Shown piece after piece: positions 1 to 6,576 of a DNA stretch of 8,816 nt. The position numbers and the translations under genes were made by a program. The notes beneath the pieces are model-generated. The model saw only the letters and a program-made list of their open reading frames with translations. It ran no database searches and was not told the origin of the DNA. Where the stretch lies: contig CANCSY010000125.1 of the NCBI GenBank assembly GCA_947380915.1, forward strand, positions 1-8,816, given 5' to 3'. Source of the stretch: Beijerinckiaceae bacterium. Lineage in GTDB: Bacteria; Pseudomonadota; Alphaproteobacteria; Rhizobiales; Beijerinckiaceae. Each line of letters begins with the position of its first letter. The first letter of the stretch is position 1.

Positions 1-362
1 GGATCGGGCGCAAGGACACGGGCTTCAAACGCTTTCAGTCGCGGGTCGCCAACAAGGTGCGCGGCGCGATCCTGAACGATGGCACCCGCGACACCGGCTG
101 CGGCTTCAAATGTTTTCCCCGCGAAGCCTATCTGGCCTTGCCCTATTTCGACGCCCTGCATCGGTTCATGCCCGCGCTCGTGCGGCGCGAGGGCTATACG
201 CTGGCCCATGTGGATGTGATCGACCGGCCGCGCCATGCGGGCGTGTCCAATTACGGTTTCTTCGACCGGCTCTGGGTCGGCATCCTTGACCTCATGGGCG
301 TGCGGTGGTTGATCCGCAGGCGCAAGCGCGTCCCTGCCGCATCCGAGGTGTCTGGTAAATGA
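1..362 (+). CDS. GT2-family (dolichol-phosphate mannosyltransferase-like) glycosyltransferase, C-terminal part
   Basis: Only the last 119 complete codons are present; the reading frame is open from base 3 and runs off the left edge, so the start and the catalytic DxD region are missing. Visible are the segment TGCGFKCFPREAYLALPYF, then HRFMPALVRREG, then RPRHAGVSNYGFFDRLWVGI. This order is typical of bacterial GT2 enzymes that move a sugar from a nucleotide donor to undecaprenyl phosphate or a similar polyprenyl phosphate on the cytoplasmic face of the inner membrane (family knowledge). The hydrophobic stretch LWVGILDLMGVRWLI followed by RRRKR near the end fits a membrane-associated tail. A GTG at 57 is an internal valine codon, not the start, because family-like sequence continues upstream of it (DTGFKRFQSRVANKV). 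The stop TGA overlaps the next start as ATGA, so the two genes are probably translationally coupled. The sugar and acceptor cannot be told from this fragment. Confidence 0.88.
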   Translation, partial: IGRKDTGFKRFQSRVANKVRGAILNDGTRDTGCGFKCFPREAYLALPYFDALHRFMPALVRREGYTLAHVDVIDRPRHAGVSNYGFFDRLWVGILDLMGVRWLIRRRKRVPAASEVSGK

Positions 363-706
363 TTGTCGATCTCTGGCACGCCCTTGGCGGCTATTTCTAC
401 GACGTCTTCGTGCAGCGGCTGGATTGGTGGGCCTATATCGGCATCATCGCCCAGGCGCTTTTCACAGGGCGTTTCGTGGTGCAATGGCTCGCCAGCGAAA
501 AGGCCGGGCGCAGCGTCATCCCCTTCTCGTTCTGGTTGCTATCCATCGGCGGGGGACTGCTGCTGCTGGTCTACGCCCTTTATCGCCGCGACCCCGTGTT
601 CATTCTGGGGCAGGCCTTCGGCGTCCTGATCTATTTCCGCAACCTCACCTTCGTCCTGCGCGAGCGGCGGCAGGAGAGGGAGAAGCGGGACAATCAGGCG
701 GCCTGA
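359..706 (+). CDS. Small membrane protein with lipid A biosynthesis N-terminal (LAB_N) domain
   Basis: This is a complete 115-residue protein. The start ATG overlaps the stop of the upstream GT2 gene, and a good ribosome binding site, GAGGTG, lies at 345-350, 8 bases upstream. Three hydrophobic helices are visible at about residues 24-43, 56-75 and 79-100, followed by a charged tail (RERRQEREKR). The core GRFVVQWLASEKAGRSVIP, then FWLLSIGGG, then RRDPVFILGQAFG matches the LAB_N family as I recall it. The domain is named for its occurrence fused to lipid-A-disaccharide synthase, but here it stands alone, with no glycosyltransferase domain of its own, so it is unlikely to be LpxB. Its coupling to a polyprenyl-phosphate sugar transferase suggests a helper role for lipid-linked sugars in the inner membrane, for example anchoring the enzyme or moving the product. 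That role is inference; the family assignment is strong. Confidence 0.87.
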   Translation: MIVDLWHALGGYFYDVFVQRLDWWAYIGIIAQALFTGRFVVQWLASEKAGRSVIPFSFWLLSIGGGLLLLVYALYRRDPVFILGQAFGVLIYFRNLTFVLRERRQEREKRDNQAA

Positions 707-720
707 TCGACCGCTTGATC

Positions 721-733
721 CAACAGGCTGTTG
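721..733. other. Short perfect dyad in the 36-base convergent gap
   Basis: CAACAG-G-CTGTTG is a perfect 6-base inverted repeat about a single central base. It lies between the ends of the LAB_N gene and the efflux permease gene, which converge here. As RNA it could form only a 5-base-pair stem with a 3-base loop. No run of T follows on either strand, so it is at best a weak terminator and may have no function. Confidence 0.25.
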
Positions 734-742
734 CGCGCCGCT

Positions 743-3700
743 TTACTCGGCCGCCTGGCTCGCGGGCTTGACTTCGCCCATGAAGCCTTCCGGGGCAGGC
801 TCGCGCTTGGAGCGGCCTGACAGGAAGGTGTCCACCTTGTCGAGATAGTAATAGACGACCGGGGTGATGTAGAGCGTCAGGACCTGCGACAGGCACAGGC
901 CGCCCACGATGGCGATGCCAAGGGGCTGACGCAGTTCCGCCCCCGCGCCCGAGCCGATGGCGATGGGCACGGCGCCGAGAATGGCCGCCAGAGTGGTCAT
1001 GAAGATCGGGCGGAAACGGATGAGGGCCGCCTCGCGGATCGCGGGCAGGGCGTCCACCCCCTCGTTTCGTCGCACGATGGCGAAGTCGATCATCATGATG
1101 GCGTTTTTCTTCACGATGCCGATCAGCAACAGAATGCCGATGATGGCGATGACCGACAGGTCCATCCCGAACCACCAGAGCGCGACCAGCGCGCCAAGAC
1201 CCGCCGAGGGCAGGCCGGACAGGATCGTGATCGGGTGGATGTAGCTCTCATAGAGCACGCCCAGCACGATATAGATGGTCAGCACGGCGGCGAGGATCAG
1301 CACGCCCTGACCCTTCTGCGCGTCTTGGAAGAGCGCCGCAGAACCGGTGAAGTTGGTCGAAATCGAAGGCGGCATTTGAATCTCAGCCTCGACGCGGCGG
1401 ATCGCCTCCACCGCCTCGCCGATGGACGTGCCGGGCGCGGTGTTGAAGGACAGCGTCACGGAAGGCTGCTGGGTCTGGCGATTGATCCAGAGCGGGCCGA
1501 CCGAGCGACTGACAGTCGCCACCTGCTCCAGCGGAATGATGGGCGCCGAGGAGGCGCCGCCACCGCCACCGCCCGCGCCTCCCGCGCCTGCCCTGATGAA
1601 GACGCGGCTGAGGGCGCTGGGATCATCCTGGAAATTGTGGCCAGTCTCCAGGATCACCTGATAGTCGGCCGCCTGGGTGAAGATCGTCGAGATCTGGCGG
1701 CTGCCATAGGCGTTGTAGAGCGCCACGCGGATCTGGTCGGAGGTGAGGCCGAAGGCTGCGGCTTTTTCCTTGTCGATATCGATCCGCATTTCCGGATTGG
1801 TGATCTTGAGATCGCTGGTCGTGTCGCGCAATTGCGGCAAGGCCTGCATTTTCTGCAGCATATTCGGCGCAAGGGCGAATAGGCCAGTAATGTCGCTGGA
1901 TTGCAGCGTGTACTGATAGGGCGCGCGGGACGCCCGCCCGCCATTCAGATTGAGGTTCTGCACCGGTTGGAACACGGCGTTGATGCCGGGCACCGAAGTC
2001 GCGGCGCGGCGCAGGCGCGCAATGATTTCAGGCATAGGCGCGCGTTCGGACTTGGGTTTCAGGGCGATGAAGACGCTGCCCTGATTGGTGCCGCCCTGGC
2101 CTACCGATGTGGTCATGTAATCGACGGCGGGATCCTCACGCAGCAACCGTGCGATCTCCTTCTGGCGCTCGGCCATGGCGGGGAAAGCGGTGTCGGACGC
2201 CGATTCCGTGGAGCCGGAAATGAAGCCGGTGTCCTCGATCGGGAAGAAGCCCTTCGGGATCCACATGAACATCCAGATCGTCAGACCGAAGGTCAGGAAG
2301 GTGATCGCCAGCATGGTGAGGCGCCAGCGCAGCACGACGTCGAGGGTGATGCGATAGGCGTCCGTGACGCCATCAATGACGCCATCGACCATGCGCCAGA
2401 AGAGGTTCGGCTTGGCGTGGTGATCGACAGGCTTCAGAAGGCGGGCGCAGAGCATGGGCGTCAGCGTCAGCGACACGAAGCCCGAAACGAGAATCGCGCA
2501 GGAGATGGTCACCGCGAATTCTCGGAACACGCGGCCCACGATGCCGCCCATGAGCAGCACGGGAATGAACACTGCCACGAGCGACAGGGTGATCGAGATG
2601 ATGGTGAAGCCGATCTCGCGCGAGCCTTTCAAGGCGGCGTCGAATGGTTTCATCCCCTCCTCGATGTGACGAACGATATTCTCGAGCATCACGATGGCGT
2701 CGTCGACCACGAAGCCCACCGCCAGCGTGATCGCCAGCAAGGAGATATTGTTGATCGAATAGCCGAACATGAACATGAAGGCGCAGGTGCCGATCAGCGA
2801 CACCGGCAGGGCGAGCGAGGGAATCATCGTCGCCGAGAAGGACTTCAGGAACAGGAAGATCACCAGCACGACGAGGATGATCGAGATGCCCAGGGTCTCC
2901 TTCACCTCGGCGACGGATTCACGCACCGAGCGCGAACGGTCGTTCAGCACGGTGGCGGTGATCGAGGGGGGCAGTTGCGCCTGATAGAGCGGAATCTTCT
3001 CGCGTATCGAGTCCACGACCTGCACGGTGTTGGCGTCAGATTGGCGGAAGATCGCCAACGCGATGCCGCGCTCCTCGCCCTTCCAGGCGGCGATCTGGTC
3101 GTTTTCGACGGCGTCGTGGATCTTGGCGATCTCGTTGAGCCGCACGGGGGCGCCATTGCGCCAGGCGACGACGATGGACTCGAAATCCTCCGCCTTGGTC
3201 AGGGACCCCGAGGCTTTCAGCGTCAGGTTCTTGTTCTCGCCGCGAAGCCGGCCGACGGGGGAGCTGGAATTGGCCGCGATGACGGCGGTGCGCACATCGT
3301 TCAGGGTCAAGCCGCGGGCGGCCGCCGCATCAGGGTCGGCCTCGATGCGGACGGCGAATTTCTGCTGGCCGAAGATCAGCACCTGGGCGACGCCAGGGAT
3401 CTGGGAGATCTGCTGGGCGAAGACCTGCTCGGCGTAATCATTGGTGGTGGACAGGGGCATGGTGGGGGAGGAGAGCACCAGCGTCAGCACCGGCGCATCG
3501 GCGGGGTTCACCTTGCGGAAGCTGGGCGGCGCCGGCAGTTCGGGCGGCAGGCGGCGCAGGGTGGCGGTGATCTGGGATTGAACGTCGAGGGCGGCGCCGT
3601 CGATGTTGCGGTCGAGGTCGAATTGCATGGTGATGTTCGACCCGCCATTGGTCGAACGGGAGGTCATCAGGCTGATGCCCGGAATGGTGGAGAAGGCGCG

Positions 3701-3904
3701 CTCAAGGGGCGCCACAACGGAGGTGGCCATGGTCTCCGGATTGGCGCCGGGGAGCTGGGTGGTCACCGAAATGGTCGGGAAGTCGACGCGCGGGAGCGCG
3801 GAGACCGGCAGCTTCATATAGCCGAAAATGCCAAAGACGATGAACGACAGCATCAAAAGCGTCGTCATAACAGGGCGGCGGATGCAGAGTTCAGGCAATG
3901 ACAT
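743..3904 (-). CDS. RND-family efflux transporter permease (AcrB/MdtB-MdtC-like, HAE-1 type)
   Basis: This 1053-residue inner-membrane, proton-driven antiporter is full length for the family. It should form a trimer that exports drugs or other amphiphiles through a periplasmic adaptor and an outer-membrane channel. The first transmembrane helix (about 11-29) follows MSLPELCIRRP. Two large periplasmic regions lie at about 30-335 and 555-865, and helix bundles at about 338-548 and 866-1020. The proton-relay residues are present: D401 and D402 in VGFVVDDAIVMLEN, K933 in GIVKKNAIMMIDFA, and R963 and T970 in IRFRPIFMTT, matching AcrB D407/D408, K940, R971 and T978. The start ATG overlaps the adaptor stop as TGATG, with AGAAGG upstream at 3915-3920. 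Residues 772-786 are an unusual glycine-rich stretch. The sequence resembles MdtB/MdtC and MuxB-type pumps, but only one permease is encoded here. The substrate cannot be read from sequence. Confidence 0.96.
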   Translation of the reverse strand: MSLPELCIRRPVMTTLLMLSFIVFGIFGYMKLPVSALPRVDFPTISVTTQLPGANPETMATSVVAPLERAFSTIPGISLMTSRSTNGGSNITMQFDLDRNIDGAALDVQSQITATLRRLPPELPAPPSFRKVNPADAPVLTLVLSSPTMPLSTTNDYAEQVFAQQISQIPGVAQVLIFGQQKFAVRIEADPDAAAARGLTLNDVRTAVIAANSSSPVGRLRGENKNLTLKASGSLTKAEDFESIVVAWRNGAPVRLNEIAKIHDAVENDQIAAWKGEERGIALAIFRQSDANTVQVVDSIREKIPLYQAQLPPSITATVLNDRSRSVRESVAEVKETLGISIILVVLVIFLFLKSFSATMIPSLALPVSLIGTCAFMFMFGYSINNISLLAITLAVGFVVDDAIVMLENIVRHIEEGMKPFDAALKGSREIGFTIISITLSLVAVFIPVLLMGGIVGRVFREFAVTISCAILVSGFVSLTLTPMLCARLLKPVDHHAKPNLFWRMVDGVIDGVTDAYRITLDVVLRWRLTMLAITFLTFGLTIWMFMWIPKGFFPIEDTGFISGSTESASDTAFPAMAERQKEIARLLREDPAVDYMTTSVGQGGTNQGSVFIALKPKSERAPMPEIIARLRRAATSVPGINAVFQPVQNLNLNGGRASRAPYQYTLQSSDITGLFALAPNMLQKMQALPQLRDTTSDLKITNPEMRIDIDKEKAAAFGLTSDQIRVALYNAYGSRQISTIFTQAADYQVILETGHNFQDDPSALSRVFIRAGAGGAGGGGGGASSAPIIPLEQVATVSRSVGPLWINRQTQQPSVTLSFNTAPGTSIGEAVEAIRRVEAEIQMPPSISTNFTGSAALFQDAQKGQGVLILAAVLTIYIVLGVLYESYIHPITILSGLPSAGLGALVALWWFGMDLSVIAIIGILLLIGIVKKNAIMMIDFAIVRRNEGVDALPAIREAALIRFRPIFMTTLAAILGAVPIAIGSGAGAELRQPLGIAIVGGLCLSQVLTLYITPVVYYYLDKVDTFLSGRSKREPAPEGFMGEVKPASQAAE

Positions 3905-5154
3905 CAGATTGCGCCCTTCTTTTCGCTGGCTTCCTTGCGAATGTCGACCCTTGATCCGTCAATGAGCAGCAGCGCGCCGTCGCTCACCACGGTTTCGCCG
4001 CCCTTGAGACCCTCGAGGATGACGTCGCGCCCGTCCTGGAAGCGGCCCACATTCACCTTGCGCGAACGGGCGATCCCATTTTCCACGATATAGACGAAGT
4101 TGCCCTGCTGACCCGACTGGGTGGCGGTGCGGGGCACGGAGACCACATCGGGATCGATGCGCAGGGTCACGCGCACATTGCAGAGCTGGCCTGGCCACAG
4201 AACGTCATCGGCGTTCTCGAACAGGGCGCGCACCATGATCGTGCCGGTGGCGGCGTCGATCGTATTGTCGAGCACGGCGATCTTGCCCACCGCAGTGCGC
4301 TTGCTGCCCTGCGGGGTGGCGCGCACCTCGCTCTGGCCAGTCGCGATGGCGTCGCGCACCTCGCCCAGAATGGTCTGCGGGATCGAAAAGGCCACATAGA
4401 TGGGCGAGGTCTGGACGATGGTGGCGATGATGCCGGTGGCGGTGTTGTCGCCGGAGCGCACGATATTGCCCGCCTTGGCGTTGAAGGTGCCGACCCGACC
4501 CGTGATCGGGGCGATCAGCGTGTACCAGCTCAGCTGCACCTTCTGGTTTTCCAGCAGGGCCTGATCCGCCGCGAGCACCGCCTTGGTGGCGGCCACCTGG
4601 GTCACGGCGTCGTCCGCCTTGGTCTGGGTGCCCGCGCCGCGTCCGAACAGCTCATTGGTGCGCGCCGCGTCGCGCTGGGCCTGTTCGACGGCGGCCTGAT
4701 CCTTGGCGATATTGGCCTCGGTCTGCTTGATCTGAGCCTCGATCTGGCGGGAATCGAGCTTCACGAGAATGTCGCCCGCCTTCACCTGCGACCCGTCCGG
4801 GACGAAGATCTTCTCGATTTGCGCGTCGATGCGCGTCTTGAGGGTCACGCTGGCCATGGGCTGGACCACGCCCACCGCGTCGACGCGAACGGGCATCGCG
4901 CCGCGCTGGACGGTGTCGATATTGACGGGAACCGGCGGGCGGGCGACCGCCGCATTGGCGCGCGGGGCAGGGGCTGCGCCAGCTTCGGTCCTGGCGGGGG
5001 CGGCGGGCGCGCCGGGCAGCACCGCCCTCAGGGAGGCCGTCCGTTCGGTCCAGCCTGGAAAGGCGGATTCAACCTTCGAGGGCCAGTAAACGCCAGCAAC
5101 CCCACCTGCCGCCGCGAGTGCGATGAGCGACAGCCCCTTGTTCCGGATCGACAT
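3904..5154 (-). CDS. RND efflux periplasmic adaptor subunit (membrane fusion protein, HlyD/AcrA/MdtA-like)
   Basis: This 416-residue adaptor should link the downstream permease to an outer-membrane channel. An N-terminal anchor at about residues 8-24 follows MSIRNKG. No cysteine lipobox is visible, so it is probably an uncleaved membrane anchor rather than a lipoprotein. An Ala/Pro-rich linker covers about 46-75. The two halves of the lipoyl-like domain are at about 100-135 (IFVPDGSQVKAGDILVKLDS) and 208-240 (YTLIAPITGRVG), and flank a polar coiled-coil hairpin at about 136-205. The beta-barrel (about 250-332) and the membrane-proximal domain (about 335-405, ending GALLLIDGSRVDI) follow. I chose the ATG at 5154 because GAGAGGGA lies 6 bases upstream and the protein then starts with its anchor. 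The frame stays open to a TTG at 5283, which would add 43 basic residues unlike a leader. Its stop overlaps the permease start by one base, so the two genes form one operon. Confidence 0.93.
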   Translation of the reverse strand: MSIRNKGLSLIALAAAGGVAGVYWPSKVESAFPGWTERTASLRAVLPGAPAAPARTEAGAAPAPRANAAVARPPVPVNIDTVQRGAMPVRVDAVGVVQPMASVTLKTRIDAQIEKIFVPDGSQVKAGDILVKLDSRQIEAQIKQTEANIAKDQAAVEQAQRDAARTNELFGRGAGTQTKADDAVTQVAATKAVLAADQALLENQKVQLSWYTLIAPITGRVGTFNAKAGNIVRSGDNTATGIIATIVQTSPIYVAFSIPQTILGEVRDAIATGQSEVRATPQGSKRTAVGKIAVLDNTIDAATGTIMVRALFENADDVLWPGQLCNVRVTLRIDPDVVSVPRTATQSGQQGNFVYIVENGIARSRKVNVGRFQDGRDVILEGLKGGETVVSDGALLLIDGSRVDIRKEASEKKGAI

Positions 5155-5160
5155 ATAAAT

Positions 5161-5168
5161 TCCCTCTC
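5161..5168 (-). promoter_or_regulatory. Ribosome binding site that decides the adaptor start
   Basis: On the minus strand GAGAGGGA lies 6 bases before the ATG at 5154. This is the reason for preferring that start over the TTG at 5283, which has no comparable site. Confidence 0.7.
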
Positions 5169-5170
5169 GC

Positions 5171-5189
5171 AGGCCCGTACCACGGCCCT
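5171..5189. promoter_or_regulatory. Imperfect palindrome in the efflux operon leader (possible operator)
   Basis: AGGCCCGT-ACC-ACGGCCCT is an inverted repeat matching at 7 of 8 positions around a 3-base centre. It sits just upstream of the adaptor ribosome binding site and just downstream of a TATAGA element, so it is near the expected transcription start. The position and size would suit a TetR-type repressor operator, or a 5' leader hairpin. A second, overlapping dyad (CCGTA at 5175-5179 and TACGG at 5190-5194) shares part of it. Function is inferred from placement only. Confidence 0.35.
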
Positions 5190-5196
5190 TACGGCT

Positions 5197-5202
5197 TCTA
5201 TA
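5197..5202 (-). promoter_or_regulatory. Candidate -10 element for the efflux operon
   Basis: On the minus strand TATAGA, four of six matches to TATAAT, lies 42 bases before the adaptor start in an A/T-richer patch. No recognisable -35 hexamer is found 16-18 bases upstream (the bases there are GC-rich), so this is weak and would need an activator or an alternative sigma factor. Confidence 0.2.
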
Positions 5203-5278
5203 CAGCAGTTTTTTAACACGCGCATCCACCCGGCCGCTACGCCTCCTCGTGGAAGGAGCGAACTGCCGGGCGCCTAAC

Positions 5279-5296
5279 GTCAACCATATCGTGAAC
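5279..5296. promoter_or_regulatory. Direct repeat GTCAAC-N6-GTGAAC (possible response-regulator site)
   Basis: Two hexamers, GTCAAC at 5279-5284 and GTGAAC at 5291-5296, match at five of six positions and are spaced 12 bases start to start, near one helical turn. OmpR/PhoB-type response regulators bind tandem half-sites of about this spacing (established knowledge), and many RND pumps are under two-component control. The link is inference. A pair of similar hexamers can arise by chance in 344 bases. Confidence 0.25.
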
Positions 5297-5372
5297 GCTG
5301 TGGTGGAAAAAGCAAGATGGTAGCTGTCCGGCGGGAGGAATCTTGATCGATTTATTACCTTTTGCCCCCTCT

Positions 5373-5405
5373 CCGCCGGGGTTTCTGGCCATTGACCCTC
5401 GGCGG
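5373..5405. other. Strong GC-rich hairpin upstream of the GT4 gene
   Basis: CCGCCGGGGT (5373-5382) can pair with ACCC-T-CGGCGG (5395-5405), giving ten base pairs with one bulged T and a 12-base loop. No T-run follows on either strand, so it does not look like a classical terminator. It could be a regulatory leader structure, a transcription barrier between the divergent operons, or a GC-rich coincidence. Confidence 0.4.
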
Positions 5406-5419
5406 CGGGGGCCTAGTTA
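5392..5419 (+). promoter_or_regulatory. Weak candidate promoter for the GT4-hydrolase operon
   Basis: TTGACC at 5392-5397 is a good -35-like hexamer. With a 16-base spacer it faces TAGTTA at 5414-5419, which is a poor -10. A start near 5427 would give a leader of roughly 70 bases. The -35 lies in the loop and arm of the hairpin at 5373-5405. Confidence 0.22.
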
Positions 5420-5484
5420 GGAGTGTGGGAGGGGCAAATCCGGCGCCGCCCGTCGGATTCGGGGGCTCTGGCGGCGGCGGTTTC

Positions 5485-5492
5485 AGAGGAAG
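5485..5492 (+). promoter_or_regulatory. Ribosome binding site of the GT4 gene
   Basis: AGAGGAAG lies 6 bases before the ATG at 5499 and supports that start. Confidence 0.7.
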
Positions 5493-5498
5493 CCCCAT

Positions 5499-6569
5499 AT
5501 GAAGATCGCACAAGTCGCCCCGCTCTACGAGGCTGTGCCGCCACGGCTTTATGGTGGGACGGAGCGCATCGTCGCCTTCCTGAGCGACGCCCTGGTGGAT
5601 CTTGGCCATGAGGTGACGCTGTTTTCCAGCGCGGACGCGCTCACGAAGGCGAAGCTCGTGCCGGTGCGTGATCAGGCTATCAGGCTCGACCCGGATCCGC
5701 TGCGCTGCGACCTGGCGGCCCATCTCGTGCAGATCAGCGAGGTGCGGCGGCGTCTGGCGCAGTTCGACGTGATCCATTTCCACATCGATCTCCTGCATTT
5801 TCCCCTGTTCGAGGATGTCGCGGGGCAAACCGTGACCACGCTGCATGGACGCCAGGACCTCAAGGACCTGCCCGAGGCCTATCGCTGCTGGCCCGCCTAT
5901 CCCCTGGTGTCGATCTCGGACAATCAACGCAGGCCTCTGGCCCTCGGGAACTGGATCGAGACCGTTTATCATGGTGTTCCGGCCGACCTGTATGCCCCGC
6001 CCGCCGATCCCCGGGGCGATTATCTCGCTTTCATCGGGCGCATATCCCCCGAGAAGCGCCCCGACCGGGCCATCGCCATCGCCCGGCGGGCGGGGATGAA
6101 GCTGCGCATCGCCGCCAAGGTCGATCAGGCCGACATGGTCTATTTCCGCAAGGAGATCGAGCCCTTGCTGGGCGCGCCGGATGTGGAGTTCATCGGCGAG
6201 ATCGGCGACGCCGAAAAATCGGACTTCATCGGCCATGCCCGCGCGCTGCTGTTCCCCATCGATTGGCCCGAGCCCTTCGGTCTGGTGATGATCGAGGCCA
6301 TGGCCTGCGGAACTCCCGTCATCGCCTGGAATTGTGGATCAGTGCCCGAGGTCGTCGAACACGGCCGCACCGGCTTCATCGTTTCGAACGAGGATGAAGC
6401 CGTGGCGGCGGTCGAGGCGGTGGGTGGGCTTGATCGTGCGCTGGTGCGGACTGTCTTCGAGGAGCGGTTCTCCGCCTCCACCATGGCCCGCAATTATGTG
6501 GACGTCTACCAGCGGCTTGTCGCGCGCAGCCGCATGCCCGGCGCCCTGCGCATGGTTCAAGGGAGTTGA
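5499..6569 (+). CDS. GT4-family glycosyltransferase (GT-B fold)
   Basis: This is a complete 356-residue retaining glycosyltransferase, probably soluble in the cytoplasm; I see no signal peptide or membrane helix. The N-terminal domain opens MKIAQVAPLYEAVPP with the glycine-rich acceptor loop YGGTER (18-23) and the strand LGHEVTLFSS. The C-terminal nucleotide-sugar domain starts at about residue 174 with YLAFIGRISPEKRPDRAI; R181 and K186 match the donor-phosphate-binding Arg/Lys pair. The E-x7-E signature is intact in EPFGLVMIEAMACGTPVIA (E258 and E266), followed by GSVPEVVEHGRTGFIV. The length is slightly short for GT4 but both domains are present. The downstream hydrolase starts only 7 bases after the stop, so the two genes are almost certainly cotranscribed. 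Close relatives often stand beside debranching-type enzymes (recalled, not checked). The product could be an alpha-glucan, a glucosylated small solute or an envelope glycan; the sequence does not decide. Confidence 0.93.
   Translation: MKIAQVAPLYEAVPPRLYGGTERIVAFLSDALVDLGHEVTLFSSADALTKAKLVPVRDQAIRLDPDPLRCDLAAHLVQISEVRRRLAQFDVIHFHIDLLHFPLFEDVAGQTVTTLHGRQDLKDLPEAYRCWPAYPLVSISDNQRRPLALGNWIETVYHGVPADLYAPPADPRGDYLAFIGRISPEKRPDRAIAIARRAGMKLRIAAKVDQADMVYFRKEIEPLLGAPDVEFIGEIGDAEKSDFIGHARALLFPIDWPEPFGLVMIEAMACGTPVIAWNCGSVPEVVEHGRTGFIVSNEDEAVAAVEAVGGLDRALVRTVFEERFSASTMARNYVDVYQRLVARSRMPGALRMVQGS
6559..6565 (+). promoter_or_regulatory. Ribosome binding site of the debranching-type gene, inside the GT4 coding end
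   Basis: AAGGGAG lies within the last codons of the GT4 gene, 11 bases before the ATG at 6577. The spacing is slightly long, but no better site precedes the in-frame ATGs at 6646 or 6679. This arrangement favours translational coupling to the GT4 gene. Confidence 0.55.
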
Positions 6570-6576
6570 CCCCCGG

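Larger units (their letters stand above)
5155..5498. other. Divergent intergenic region between the efflux operon and the GT4 operon
   Basis: These 344 bases must contain promoters for both diverging operons. No convincing gene lies inside. The open frames that enter it are extensions or antisense shadows of the flanking genes. It contains ribosome binding sites at both ends, an imperfect palindrome at 5171-5189, a small hairpin at 5240-5260 (CTCCT paired with AGGAG, extended by CG/CG across a one-base bulge), a direct repeat at 5279-5296 and a strong GC hairpin at 5373-5405. Two A/T-richer islands, near 5196-5217 and 5341-5363, stand out from the GC-rich background and are the likeliest sites for promoter opening. 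No regulator gene is adjacent, so any operator here would be served by a factor encoded elsewhere. Confidence 0.8.

Noticed and set aside
359..706. Assignment of the small gene as lipid-A-disaccharide synthase (lpxB)
   Set aside because: Only the N-terminal membrane domain is present. The GT19 catalytic domain is absent and the gene ends cleanly after 115 codons.
707..742. Rho-independent terminator between the LAB_N and permease genes
   Set aside because: The only dyad (721-733) gives a 5-pair stem, and neither strand has a following T-run.
1547..1591. Possible frameshift or assembly error at the GGN repeat
   Set aside because: The frame continues on both sides with well-conserved permease sequence, so any length difference is in whole codons. 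Only the insertion itself is kept as a finding.
1901..3901. A 666-codon open frame on the plus strand, antisense to the permease
   Set aside because: Its translation is dominated by H, D, R, G, Q and E with no domain or membrane pattern, as expected when GC-rich coding DNA is read from the opposite strand. The permease on the minus strand is complete and shows conserved motifs throughout.
5155..5283. N-terminal extension of the adaptor to the TTG at 5283
   Set aside because: The 43 added residues are Arg-rich and unlike a secretion signal, whereas the ATG at 5154 has a good ribosome binding site and is followed directly by a membrane anchor.
5355..6236. A 293-codon minus-strand open frame over the GT4 gene and part of the intergenic region
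   Set aside because: It is antisense to a gene with intact GT4 motifs, its translation resembles no family, and it ends in a low-complexity Pro/Arg-rich stretch arising from the GC-rich intergenic DNA.
6334..6576. Upstream extension of the debranching-type frame into the GT4 gene
   Set aside because: The 81 codons overlap conserved GT4 sequence in another frame and give a Pro/Arg/Ser/Trp-rich translation with no family similarity. The ATG at 6577 has a ribosome binding site.
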